Shown one piece after another: positions 26,704 to 35,745 of a DNA stretch of 64,000 nucleotides. A program made the position numbers and the translations under genes. Each line of letters opens with the position of its first letter. The first letter of the stretch is position 1. Origin of the DNA: JBGPEQ01 sp050180895 (GTDB lineage Bacteria > Pseudomonadota > Alphaproteobacteria > Dongiales > Dongiaceae); contig JBFXDS010000012.1 in assembly GCA_050180895.1 (NCBI GenBank), positions 78,433 to 142,432 of the forward strand, given 5' to 3'. Under the pieces are notes generated by a model. The model worked only from the letters and a program-made list of their open reading frames with translations, did no database searches and was not told the DNA's origin.

Positions 26704-29265
26704 CTACGCTGCCGAGGCGCGGTTCTGCGACCGTTCCTTGGGGAAGGTGACGATCACCGTGGTTCCGGCGCCGACCGCGCTCACCAACTCGAGCGTGCCG
26801 CCGTGCAACTCGACGAAGGTGCGCGAGAGCGGCAGGCCCAGGCCGGTGCCGCCGTACTTCCGGGTGAATGCTCCCTCGACCTGGACGAACGGCTCGAACA
26901 CGCGGCGCACCTGATCCGATGGGATGCCGATGCCGTTGTCCTCGACGATGAAGCGGAGGCTGCCCTCCGCCGTCGTGCCGACGGACAACTTGATCGTGCC
27001 CTCCGTCGGGGTGAACTTGATGGCGTTTGACAGCAGGTTGAGAAGAATCTGCTTGATCATCCGGTAGTCGGCGCGCAGCGCCGGCACGTCGGCCTGCAGG
27101 TGGCGCTCGATGCCGACGCCCTGCGACGCTGCCGGCTCGGCGACGAGGCGGAGCGAGTCGGTGACGATCTCCTCGATGTCGCAGTCCTCCTCGTGCAGCT
27201 CCTGCCGGCCGGCCTCGACCTTCGACAGGTCGAGGATGTCGTTGATCAGGCCCAGGAGATGCGTGCCGCTCTCATGGATGTCACGGGCGTAGGCGCGATA
27301 CTGCGGCGAGCCCATCGAGCCGAACAGCTCGGCCTGCATCACCTCGGAAAAGCCGATGATGGCGTTCAGCGGTGTCCGCAGCTCGTGGCTCATATGGGCG
27401 AGGAATTCGGATTTCGCTTGGTTCGCGGCCTCGGCGGCCTCCTTTGCCCGCCGCAGCTCGGCCTCGCCCTCGCGGCGGTCGGTGATGTCGAAGATGCAGC
27501 CGTCGATGTACTGGGCCTGCCCATCCTCCGTATAGCTGGCGCGGCCGCGGTCCCACACCCACTTCACCGCGCCGCTCTTGTGGATCAGCCGGTATTCGAC
27601 CGCGAACGGCGTCCGCTTGCGGACCGCCTCCTCGACAGCCCAGGCGAAGTAGTCCCGGTCCTCCGGGTGGATGATGCTGCTCAGGCTGCGGGCGCCGCCG
27701 GCGATGAAGTCGGTCGGCGGGTAGCCGGTGAGCTCGCCGAGCGCGTGGTTGACGAACGTCTCCGTCCAGCGGCCGTCGAACACCGACCTGTAGATGACGC
27801 CGGGCACGTTTTCGATCAGCGACGACAGCCGCGCCTCGTTCTCGCGCAGGCTGTGCAGGGTCTCGACCAGCGCCGCCTCGGCCGCGCGCTGCGCGTCGAT
27901 GTCGCTGATCGAGCCGGCCATGCGGATCGGCTGGCCGTCGGTGCCGCGGATCGCCTGTCCGCGCACGCGGAACCAGCGGTAGCCGCCGCCCTTGAGGCGC
28001 AGCCGGTATTCGACGTCGTAGGGCTTGCCCTCCGCGAGGTGCCGGTCGAGCGCGGCGGCGCGCCGCTCGCTGTCCTCGGCGTGGATGCGGTTGAAGTAGT
28101 CGTCGTAGTCGGCGCTGAACTCGTCGACCGACTTGTAGCCGAGCAATTCGCAGCAGCGCGGCGAGAACCAGACCTTGTCGGCGATCATGTCCCAGTCCCA
28201 CAGGCCGTCGGACGTGCCGCGGACCGCCAGCTCGAAGCGCTGCTGGCTCTCGCGCAGCGCCGCCTCGGTCGCCTCGCGCCGGGCGAGGCTGCGCAGCAGC
28301 AGGAGCATCAGCAGGACGACGGCGGCGGTGATGATGAGCGCCAGAATCACGCGCATGCGGACGTCGTCGCGCCATTGCGCCAGGACCTCGGCCCGCGACA
28401 AGCCGACCGCCACGATCAGCGGCCGCTTGGGGACGGTCCGGTAGCTGATGATGCGCTCGATGCCGTCCGGCGGCAGCGACAGGGTGGTGGTCCCGTTGCG
28501 CGTCCACTGCATCAGCGACCGGAAGGCGGCGAGGTGATCCGCCCTCTGCTCGTAGATGTCGGTACGGAACGGCTCGCGGATCAGCGTCGTTCCGTCGCGC
28601 TTGAAGAGCTGGATGAGCCCGCCCTCGCCGATGTTCAGGGTGTCGTAGATGCGCTGGAAATAGCCGAGATCGACGAAGGCGACGATGACGCCGGCGAACT
28701 CGCGCTCGCTCGCATCCAGCCGGCGGCTGAGGGCGATCGACCAGCGGCCGCTCGCGGCGCTCTTGAAGGGGGCGCTGATGTAGATTCCGGCGGCGGCATA
28801 GTCGCGCGGGAAGGTGAAATAGCTCTCCGCCGCGATGTTGGCGGCGGCGGGCGGATCCTTGAGCGAATCGCGCATGATGTCGCCGGCCTCGTCGACGACG
28901 ATGATGCGGTGGACGAACGACAGGTCCATGATCGCGCGCCGCAGCATGATCCACAGCTTCGGATCCCGCCGCGGCGATCCGCGGGCGGCCGAGAGGTAGT
29001 CGATGATGTGGCCGAGGCTGCCGTCGACGATCTCGGTCGTCTGGGTGGTATGGTGCTCCAGCACGGCTGCGAGGTTCTCGCTGGTCGCCGCCGCCCGCTC
29101 CAGGGCGCGGTCATATTCGCGCAGGATCTCGGACCCGAGCAGCGCCAGGAACAGCACCACCACGGCGGAGCCGAAGACGATGATGCCGGCGCGCATCCCG
29201 AAATGCGCACGGGCGAGCAATGGCGGCGATGCGGGTGCTGCAGCCAAGGGATCCGCCCCTGTCAC
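26704..29265 (-). CDS. Membrane sensor histidine kinase with tandem PAS domains
   Basis: 853 residues. An N-terminal membrane segment (AGIIVFGSAVVVLFLALLG) is followed by a periplasmic sensor to about 300 and a second membrane segment (VILALIITAAVVLLMLLLL). Two PAS domains lie at about 335-455 and 470-595. HisKA has His627 (AHMSHELRTPLNAIIGFSE) and the HATPase motifs are NAIKFTPTEG, DNGIGIPSD and YGGTGLGLPLS. No receiver domain is attached. The HELRTPLNAIIGFSE core is of the PleC/DivJ type. It probably feeds a shared partner with the neighbouring hybrid kinase, whose sensor is similar. Confidence 0.92.
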   Translation of the reverse strand: MTGADPLAAAPASPPLLARAHFGMRAGIIVFGSAVVVLFLALLGSEILREYDRALERAAATSENLAAVLEHHTTQTTEIVDGSLGHIIDYLSAARGSPRRDPKLWIMLRRAIMDLSFVHRIIVVDEAGDIMRDSLKDPPAAANIAAESYFTFPRDYAAAGIYISAPFKSAASGRWSIALSRRLDASEREFAGVIVAFVDLGYFQRIYDTLNIGEGGLIQLFKRDGTTLIREPFRTDIYEQRADHLAAFRSLMQWTRNGTTTLSLPPDGIERIISYRTVPKRPLIVAVGLSRAEVLAQWRDDVRMRVILALIITAAVVLLMLLLLRSLARREATEAALRESQQRFELAVRGTSDGLWDWDMIADKVWFSPRCCELLGYKSVDEFSADYDDYFNRIHAEDSERRAAALDRHLAEGKPYDVEYRLRLKGGGYRWFRVRGQAIRGTDGQPIRMAGSISDIDAQRAAEAALVETLHSLRENEARLSSLIENVPGVIYRSVFDGRWTETFVNHALGELTGYPPTDFIAGGARSLSSIIHPEDRDYFAWAVEEAVRKRTPFAVEYRLIHKSGAVKWVWDRGRASYTEDGQAQYIDGCIFDITDRREGEAELRRAKEAAEAANQAKSEFLAHMSHELRTPLNAIIGFSEVMQAELFGSMGSPQYRAYARDIHESGTHLLGLINDILDLSKVEAGRQELHEEDCDIEEIVTDSLRLVAEPAASQGVGIERHLQADVPALRADYRMIKQILLNLLSNAIKFTPTEGTIKLSVGTTAEGSLRFIVEDNGIGIPSDQVRRVFEPFVQVEGAFTRKYGGTGLGLPLSRTFVELHGGTLELVSAVGAGTTVIVTFPKERSQNRASAA

Positions 29266-29327
29266 ATCTTATCCACGCGAAGTCGTGAGCATCCAGCCAT
29301 ATGGTTAACATTCCTTGAACGGGCCGC

Positions 29328-30524
29328 CTACAGCCGGCGCGGCAGCTGCCGCGCCAGGATCGCCATGGTCAGCGCGAGCAGGCCGCTGGCCAGGAACACG
29401 GCGCGCAGGTCGAAGTAGCTGAGCAGCAGGGCGAAGACCGCGGCGGACGTCAGATCGGCGGTATCGATATAGGTGCGGTAGACCGAGGTCATCTGCGGCC
29501 GCTCATAGGGGTGGACGAAGCGCATGAACGGGATGCCGCCGAGCGCATCCAGCGCGACCGCGCCGCAGCCCGCCGCCAGCAGGCAGGCGACGACGGCGCC
29601 CGGCCAAGCATGGAGCAGGCCGGCGGAAAACGTCAACACGCCCATCCCGATGAAGGCGCCGATGATCGGAAGCCGCAGGCCGGTCCGCGCCGCCAGCCGC
29701 CCGGCCAGTGGCGCGCCGAACAGCAGCCCGTTCCCGACGGAGACGACGGCGGCGCCCCAGAGGGTGCCGCGGTCGGGGCCGAGCGTTTGCACCATGTAGA
29801 TCGGCGGGTAGACGGCGAACATCGCCCACCAGCAGGACCGGCCGAAGGGGATCAGCCAGCCCAGCAGCAGGCGCGGCTGGGCGACGAAGCGCCGGATGCT
29901 GGACAGCGGATTGGGCGGCGCCTGGGTGGCGGCGGCGACGGCCGGGTTGTCCTGGATGCGCAGGTACCAGAAATAGCCGAGCAGCAGGACGGCCGCGGCG
30001 ATGGTGACGGTCTCGCCGGCGCCGCGGCCGAGCTGGTCGTTGAGGAAGATGCCGAGAAACGGGCCGGTGCACCAGGCGGCGGCGCTCAGCATCATCTTCA
30101 GCGGCTCGGAACGGACGAGGTCGCGTTTGCGGATGTAGTCCATGATGTAGAGCATCAGCGCGATGTTGGTGGCGGCGCCGCCGAACGCCCGCGCCAGCAT
30201 ACCGCCGACCTGCCCGCCCAGCGTGCCGGTCGCGAGCAGGGCGCCCGCCAGCATGGTGAGCACGACTCCCGCGCTGTAGACCCAGCGGCGGCGGAACAGG
30301 CGGATCAGCAGCGGCACGGTCAGCCCTCCGGCCAGCGACGACAGGCTGACGACGAGGTTCAGCCGGCTGACGTCCCGCGCATTGCCCAGCAGCTCGTAGG
30401 CCTGCAGCGGGACGATCGTCCACAGGGTCGCGCGCGACAGCGATTCCAGCGCGAACAGGATGGCGAAGACCATCGCGCCGGGCTCGGTCACGGCTCTGAT
30501 CCAGGGCGGCCTTATCTCGGACAT
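29328..30524 (-). CDS. MFS transporter
   Basis: 398 residues with about twelve membrane segments; start MSEIRPPWIRAV at 30524. Motif-A-like basic loop LIRLFRRRWVYSAG lies between segments 2 and 3. Later features are LYIMDYIRKRDLVRSEPLKMM and GGIPFMRFVHPYERPQMTSVYR, the latter a conserved loop of an uncharacterised MFS subgroup. A longer reading upstream is out of keeping with the family. Divergent from the MttB-like gene with a 129-base shared upstream region, so co-regulated uptake of a methylated amine is conceivable. Substrate unknown. Confidence 0.82.
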   Translation of the reverse strand: MSEIRPPWIRAVTEPGAMVFAILFALESLSRATLWTIVPLQAYELLGNARDVSRLNLVVSLSSLAGGLTVPLLIRLFRRRWVYSAGVVLTMLAGALLATGTLGGQVGGMLARAFGGAATNIALMLYIMDYIRKRDLVRSEPLKMMLSAAAWCTGPFLGIFLNDQLGRGAGETVTIAAAVLLLGYFWYLRIQDNPAVAAATQAPPNPLSSIRRFVAQPRLLLGWLIPFGRSCWWAMFAVYPPIYMVQTLGPDRGTLWGAAVVSVGNGLLFGAPLAGRLAARTGLRLPIIGAFIGMGVLTFSAGLLHAWPGAVVACLLAAGCGAVALDALGGIPFMRFVHPYERPQMTSVYRTYIDTADLTSAAVFALLLSYFDLRAVFLASGLLALTMAILARQLPRRL

Positions 30525-30653
30525 GGGGATGGGACGCGACAACGAACGACGCCGGACATTGCGTACGGCGTGCGGATGCGGCAATAGCATGGATTGGCCC
30601 TGCTGTAACCTGCGTCGCGGATGCCCGATCGCCGCGGGAAGGACGATTCGAGA

Positions 30654-32225
30654 ATGACCCAGACCGCACCTCCCTCGGCGCGCCGGCGGACGGGCGAGGG
30701 TGAGTCCGCAGCCGGCCGGCGGCGGGCGCGGCGCGAGTCCGGCACCCTGGCGCAGCCGCCCTGGCGCCGGCTGGCCAACCCCTATGCCCCGATCGAGGTC
30801 CTGACGGAAGAGCAGCTGGAGCGCATCCACGACGCCTCGATGCGCATCCTGGAAACCCATGGGCTCGAGTTTCTCGGCGACACGGCCCTCGACATCCTGG
30901 CCCGGGCGGGGGCCAGCGTGGACCGCGAGACGCGGCGCGCCCGGCTCGGCCGCGAGCTGATCGCCGAGTTCGTGGGCAAGGCGCCGGCCCGGTTCATGCT
31001 GCACGCCCGCAACGCCGACCGCGACGTCGTCATCGGCGGCCGGCACATCGCCTTCTGCGCCGTCTCCAGCGCGCCCAACTGCTCGGACCTGGACCGCGGC
31101 CGGCGGCCCGGCAGCTTCGCCGACTATTGCGACTTCCTGCGCATCATCCAGAGCCTCAACGTCATTCATCTGGCGGCCGGCTACCCGGTGGAGCCGATCG
31201 ATCTCCCGCCGCCGGTCCGGCATCTGGACGCCTATCATGCGGCGATCACGCTCACCGACCGCGTCTGGTCACCCTCGGCGATCGGCGCCGGCCGGGTGGA
31301 GGACGGCCTGGCCATGAACTGCATCGCCCGCGGCATCACGCGCGAGCAATTGATCGAGCGGCCGGGCCTGTGCACGGTGGTCAACACGAACTCGCCGCTG
31401 CGCGTCGACGGCGCGATGCTCGACGGGCTGATGGCCATGGCCCGCGCCGGCCAAGCCGTCATCGTCACGCCCTTCACGCTCGCCGGCGCCATGGCGCCCT
31501 CCACGCTCGCCGGCGCGCTGGCCCTGCAGAACGCCGAAGCGCTCGGCGTCATCGCCTTCGCGCAGATGGTGCGCGCCGGAACGCCCGTCCTCTACGGCGC
31601 CTATACCTCGAACGTCGACATGAAGTCCGGCGCGCCGGCCTTCGGCACGCCGGAATACACGCGCACCGCGCTGGCCAGCGGCCAGCTGGCGCGCCGCTAC
31701 GGCCTGCCCTACCGCTCCTCGAACGCCTGCGCCGCCAACGCCGTCGACGCCCAGGCCGCCTATGAATCGGAGATGTCGGTGTGGGGCGCGGTCATGGGCG
31801 GCGCCAACCTGATGAAGCACGGCGCGGGATGGATGGAGGGCGGGCTCGTCGCCTCGTTCGAGAAGCTGATCGTCGACGCCGAGATCCTGCAGATGATGGC
31901 CGAGTTCCTGCAGCCCATCGCGGTCGACGACGACACGCTGGCGCTCGACGCCATCGCCGAGGTGCCGCCCGGCGGTCATTATTTCGGCGCCCGCCACACG
32001 CTGGCCCGCTACGACACCGCGTTCTACGCGCCGATGGTCTCGGACTGGCGCAACTACGAGACCTGGCGCGAGGCTGGCGCCCAGGATACGGCGCAGCGCG
32101 CCAACGCGATCTGGAAGCGGCTGCTCGCCGACTACCGGCCGCCGCCGCTCGATCCGGCCGTGCGCGAGGCGCTCGATGCCTACGTCGCGCGCCGCAAGGA
32201 AGAAGGCGGCGTGCCCGCCTCGTAG
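30654..32225 (+). CDS. MttB-family trimethylamine/betaine methyltransferase homologue, non-pyrrolysine
   Basis: 523 residues of the MttB superfamily, which transfer a methyl group from quaternary or tertiary amines to a corrinoid protein. The N-terminal 40 residues are basic and low-complexity. The family core begins at YAPIEVLTEEQLERIHDASM and includes FCAVSSAPNCSDLDRGRRPG, HLDAYHAAITLTDR, NTNSPLRVDGAM and PYRSSNACAANAVDAQAAYE. The gene runs without an in-frame UAG, so it is not a pyrrolysine enzyme. By analogy with MtgB it may act on glycine betaine or another quaternary amine. No corrinoid partner is adjacent. Confidence 0.88.
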   Translation: MTQTAPPSARRRTGEGESAAGRRRARRESGTLAQPPWRRLANPYAPIEVLTEEQLERIHDASMRILETHGLEFLGDTALDILARAGASVDRETRRARLGRELIAEFVGKAPARFMLHARNADRDVVIGGRHIAFCAVSSAPNCSDLDRGRRPGSFADYCDFLRIIQSLNVIHLAAGYPVEPIDLPPPVRHLDAYHAAITLTDRVWSPSAIGAGRVEDGLAMNCIARGITREQLIERPGLCTVVNTNSPLRVDGAMLDGLMAMARAGQAVIVTPFTLAGAMAPSTLAGALALQNAEALGVIAFAQMVRAGTPVLYGAYTSNVDMKSGAPAFGTPEYTRTALASGQLARRYGLPYRSSNACAANAVDAQAAYESEMSVWGAVMGGANLMKHGAGWMEGGLVASFEKLIVDAEILQMMAEFLQPIAVDDDTLALDAIAEVPPGGHYFGARHTLARYDTAFYAPMVSDWRNYETWREAGAQDTAQRANAIWKRLLADYRPPPLDPAVREALDAYVARRKEEGGVPAS

Positions 32226-32232
32226 ATCCGAC

Positions 32233-33798
32233 TCATGGGGGAGAGTCGGGCCAGCCGAAGACGAAGTGGCTGTCGGTATGGCCCACGCTCAGGCGCAGGG
32301 TCTCGCCGCGCCGCACCGGGCGGTCGCGGTCGAAGAAGGCGATGGCCTGGCGCCAGTGGCTGCTGTCGCCGTCCGGCCCGGTCGACAGGGTGATGGCCTC
32401 GTCGAGATGCAGGTCGAACCAGAAGGCGACGGCCTGCACGGTTCCGTCGGCGATGGCCGGCAGCGTCACCATCCGCGCCGCTTCGGCGTCCGGCAGCCGC
32501 CGGAAATCGAACCGCGCCATCTCGAACGGCTCGCTCAGCGCGCGGTGCGGCTCGTGCGCCATGGCGAACTGCCGGTGGGCGACGGGATTGCGGAAGATGT
32601 CGAACGCGCGCAGGTCGAAGCCGCTGATCGCCGCCACCGGATTGACGCGGCGCAGGTGCGGGCATTCGATCAGCACGCCGCGCACCGTGGCCCCGGCCGG
32701 AACCACCGCCGCGTCCGCCGCGAGCAGCGCGGCGCCGGCGTGGCGGAAGGTGCGCATGACGCCTTCGCCGAGCAGGCCGGCATCGAGGATCTCGGAGATC
32801 AGGAGGTCGGCCGGCTCCGGCAGGTCCCCTCCCACGGCAAGCTCGGTGGAGCGCTTGGCAATCACCGTGATGCGGTCGGCAAAGCCGTTCTGCGCGACGA
32901 TTCGCGCCGCCACCTGGGCGAGCGGCCGGATCGCCTCACAGGCGACCACGCGGCCGGCGCCCGCCCGCGCCGCCATCATGGCGAGCAGGCCCGAGCCCGT
33001 GCCGATGTCCAGCACCAGGCGCCGCCCGTGCACGGCCTTGGCGATGGCGCGTTCGAAGGCATCGTTGCGCGCCGTATCGGCGAGCATGGCGAAATGCCAG
33101 GACGGGATCGTCCGCCGATAGGTGTCGCGCAGGTTGACGTGATAGTGCGGATTGCCGGGGTCCGCCCTGACCGCCTGCTCGAAGGCATGGACCGCCGCGT
33201 CGAACTGCCCCTGCTCGCGATAGAGCAGGCCGAGGTTGTTGTGGGTCTCGGCGCTTGCGGGGTCGAGGGCGAGCGCCCGCTGGTAGTGGCGCACCGCCTC
33301 CTCCGCGCGGCCGCTGTCCTTGAGCAGGCCGGCATAGTTGCGGTGCGCCAGCGGACTGCGCGGATCGATCTCGACGGCGGTGCGGCAGCTCTGCAGCGCC
33401 TCGGCGAGCCGGCCGAGGCGGCCCAGCGTCCCGCTCAGATTGAGCCAGGCGCCGAGGTGCCGCGCGTCGAGGGCCAGCACCCGGCGAAACCCGGCCTCGG
33501 CCTCCGGCAACCGGCCCTGGAACAGGAAGACGTTGGCCAGGTTGTAGTGTGCCTCGGCATCGTTGGGAGAAACCGCGACGGCCCGCTGCAGCAGGCGGAC
33601 GGCGTCGTCGCCGCGTCCGCTCTCGAAGGCAGCGACGCCCAGAAGCTGCAGGGCCGTCGGCTGGTCCGGACTCCGTTCGAGCACCTGCCGCAGCGCCGTT
33701 GCCGCCGCTTCCCATTGCCGCGCCCGCAGCTGCTGCATCGCCCGCTCGAGCAGGACGCTCGTCGCCGCATCCGGCTTGGTCGGGAAATTATCGGCCAT
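32233..33798 (-). CDS. TPR-repeat protein fused to a PRMT-like SAM methyltransferase
   Basis: 521 residues. The first half (about 10-235) contains six or so tetratricopeptide repeats (for example AEAHYNLANVFLFQGRLPEAE and AETHNNLGLLYREQGQFDAA). The second half is a class I methyltransferase with SAM motif VLDIGTGSGLLAMMAARAGA. It also has a PRMT-style double-E loop (SEILDAGLLGEG) and a late SSHWRQA segment that resembles the THW loop of arginine methyltransferases. This order recalls eukaryotic PRMT9. Protein-arginine methylation is inferred, not shown. The start MADNFPTK at 33798 overlaps the nhaA stop region by 11 bases. Confidence 0.82.
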   Translation of the reverse strand: MADNFPTKPDAATSVLLERAMQQLRARQWEAAATALRQVLERSPDQPTALQLLGVAAFESGRGDDAVRLLQRAVAVSPNDAEAHYNLANVFLFQGRLPEAEAGFRRVLALDARHLGAWLNLSGTLGRLGRLAEALQSCRTAVEIDPRSPLAHRNYAGLLKDSGRAEEAVRHYQRALALDPASAETHNNLGLLYREQGQFDAAVHAFEQAVRADPGNPHYHVNLRDTYRRTIPSWHFAMLADTARNDAFERAIAKAVHGRRLVLDIGTGSGLLAMMAARAGAGRVVACEAIRPLAQVAARIVAQNGFADRITVIAKRSTELAVGGDLPEPADLLISEILDAGLLGEGVMRTFRHAGAALLAADAAVVPAGATVRGVLIECPHLRRVNPVAAISGFDLRAFDIFRNPVAHRQFAMAHEPHRALSEPFEMARFDFRRLPDAEAARMVTLPAIADGTVQAVAFWFDLHLDEAITLSTGPDGDSSHWRQAIAFFDRDRPVRRGETLRLSVGHTDSHFVFGWPDSPP

Positions 33799-34993
33799 TG
33801 TCTGCCGGCGGCGGGTTGCTCCGGCAGGCATGCCGCACCAGGAGGTAGCCGAGGACACCCGAGAGCAGCGATCCCAACAGGACGCCGAGCCGCAGCGGCG
33901 CGGCATACTCGGTCGTATGCCAGGCGAGCGTGCCGATGAACAGGCTCATGGTGAAGCCGATGCCGGCCAGCACGGCGACGCCGTAGATGCCGGCCCAGCC
34001 GACGCCCTCCGGCAGGCGGGCGACGCCGAGCCGCACGCAGCCATAGACCGTGGCGACGATGCCGATCTGCTTGCCGATGAACAGGCCGGCGGCGATGCCG
34101 AGCGTGACGCCGTCGGTGAAGGCATCGATGGAGAGGCCGGCGAAGGACACGCCGGCATTGGCGAAGCCGAACAGCGGCACGACCAGGAAGGCGATCCAGG
34201 GATGCAGCGCATGCTCCAGGTCCTTGAGCGGCGATTTGCCCTCCGCGCTGCGCATGGGGATCGTCAGCGCCATGGCGACGCCGGCAAGCGTGGCGTGCAC
34301 GCCCGACTTCAGCACGCAGACCCACAGCAGGATGCCGAGAAGCGCGTAGGGCGCGGTTCGCCCCACCCCCATCCGGTTGAGGACGAGCATGGCCGCCAGG
34401 ATGGCGGCGCCCAGCAGCAGCGAGACGAGCGACAGGTTGGCCGTGTAGAAGGCGGCGATGATGACGATGGCGCCGAGGTCGTCGAAGATCGCCACCGCCA
34501 GCAGGAATATCTTGAGCGCGACCGGCACGCGCGGTCCCAGCAGCGACAGCACGCCGAGCGCGAAGGCGATGTCGGTGGCGGCCGGGATCGCCCAGCCGCG
34601 CAGCGCCACCGGATTCTCCAGGTTGCACAGCGCATAGATCAGCGCCGGCACCGCCATGCCGCCGGCCGCCGCCAGCGCCGGCAGCAGCGCCTGGCCCAGC
34701 GTGGACAGCTCGCCCTCGACCAGCTCGCGCTTGATCTCCAGCCCGACGAGCAGGAAGAAGATCGCCATCAGCCCGTCATTGATCCACAGCAGCAGCGGCT
34801 TGGCGATCTGCAACTCGCCGACGCGGACCTCGACGGGCAGTCCGAGGAACAGGTCGTAGAGGTGCGCCAGCCCGCTGTTGCTGGCGATCAGGGCGAGGAT
34901 CGTCGCGGCGCCCAGCACGATGCCGGCGGCGGACTCCAGCCGCAGGAATTCGCGGAGGCTCCGATAGAGACCGCCGTGGTTGCCCTCGGTCAA
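33788..34993 (-). CDS. nhaA: Na+/H+ antiporter NhaA
   Basis: Electrogenic sodium/proton antiporter of the inner membrane. Essential aspartates are in ATDIAFALG and AIFDDLGAIVI, and the helix-X lysine region GLFIGKQIGI is intact. About twelve membrane segments. I place the start at a TTG at 34993 because the family begins just before the SAAGIVLGAATILALIASNSG helix. An in-frame reading continues upstream to ATGs at 35080 and 35095, which would add a basic stretch unlike NhaA. The C-terminus overlaps the TPR-PRMT gene, so the two may be co-transcribed. Confidence 0.92.
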   Translation of the reverse strand: MTEGNHGGLYRSLREFLRLESAAGIVLGAATILALIASNSGLAHLYDLFLGLPVEVRVGELQIAKPLLLWINDGLMAIFFLLVGLEIKRELVEGELSTLGQALLPALAAAGGMAVPALIYALCNLENPVALRGWAIPAATDIAFALGVLSLLGPRVPVALKIFLLAVAIFDDLGAIVIIAAFYTANLSLVSLLLGAAILAAMLVLNRMGVGRTAPYALLGILLWVCVLKSGVHATLAGVAMALTIPMRSAEGKSPLKDLEHALHPWIAFLVVPLFGFANAGVSFAGLSIDAFTDGVTLGIAAGLFIGKQIGIVATVYGCVRLGVARLPEGVGWAGIYGVAVLAGIGFTMSLFIGTLAWHTTEYAAPLRLGVLLGSLLSGVLGYLLVRHACRSNPPPADNGR

Positions 34994-35082
34994 CGCCGGG
35001 CCTTCGCAGCGGTCATGCGCGCGGACTCCCTCGATGTTGCGGCTGCCTTGTTGGCGTGGTCCCGCCCATTTATGTTGCATCG

Positions 35083-35745
35083 ATGACCGATGCAACCAAA
35101 TCCCGGCGCCCGCTCAAGAGCCGCGACCGCGCCTGGGCGATCGGTCTGGCCGGCCGGCTGGCGCGCGCCGGCGCGCGGCCGAACGCCATATCGCTGGCCG
35201 GCATCCTGTTCGCCGCCCTGGCTGCGGCAGCGCTGGTCGCGGCGCGCGATGTCGGCGACGGGCTGCGCGCGCTGCTGCTGCTCGCGGCCGCCGCCGCGAT
35301 TCAACTCCGGCTGCTGTGCAACCTGCTCGACGGCATGGTGGCGGTGGAGGGCGGCCGCGGCTCGCGGGCGGGCGAAGTGTTCAACGATGCGCCGGACCGC
35401 GCGGCGGATGCGGTCATCTTCGTCGCCGCCGGCTATGCGCTGCCCTGGCCGGGCTGGGGGCCGGCCCTGGGCTGGTCCGCCGCGCTGCTCGCGGTGCTGA
35501 CCGCCTATGTGCGCATGCTCGGTGGCGCGCTCGGCCGGCCGCAGGATTTCTGCGGCCCGATGGCGAAGCCGCATCGCATGGCCGTGCTCACCGTCGCCTG
35601 CCTGGCCTCGATCCCCGAGCTGCTGCTGTCCGCCGGCCGCGGCTGGATGCTGGCCCTCGGGCTGGCCGTGATCGTCGTCGGCAGCGCTTTGACGGTCGGA
35701 CGCCGTCTCGTCCGGCTCGTCCGCGCCCTCGAGTCCGCTGCGTGA
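35083..35745 (+). CDS. CDP-alcohol phosphatidyltransferase family protein
   Basis: 220 residues, inner membrane, about six helices. The CDP-OH-P signature is recognisable as LLDGMVAVEGGRGSRAGEVF followed by NDAPDRAAD. It departs from the canonical DGx2ARx8Gx3Dx3D: there is Val instead of Arg after the Ala, and Asn where the first of the later Asp residues is expected. That variation occurs in a subgroup of uncharacterised members, so the acceptor alcohol is unknown. Its stop overlaps the GTG of the amidase gene. Confidence 0.82.
   Translation: MTDATKSRRPLKSRDRAWAIGLAGRLARAGARPNAISLAGILFAALAAAALVAARDVGDGLRALLLLAAAAAIQLRLLCNLLDGMVAVEGGRGSRAGEVFNDAPDRAADAVIFVAAGYALPWPGWGPALGWSAALLAVLTAYVRMLGGALGRPQDFCGPMAKPHRMAVLTVACLASIPELLLSAGRGWMLALGLAVIVVGSALTVGRRLVRLVRALESAA

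Noticed and set aside
29305..29319. TTAA-N7-TGAA, similar to a CtrA box, upstream of the PAS-PAS kinase gene
   Set aside because: Only seven of eight fixed bases match and no second site is present; too weak to list as a feature.
29328..31238. Extended 636-codon reading of the MFS gene
   Set aside because: The extra N-terminal part overlaps the MttB-like gene on the other strand and has shadow composition; ATG 30524 gives a normal MFS N-terminus.
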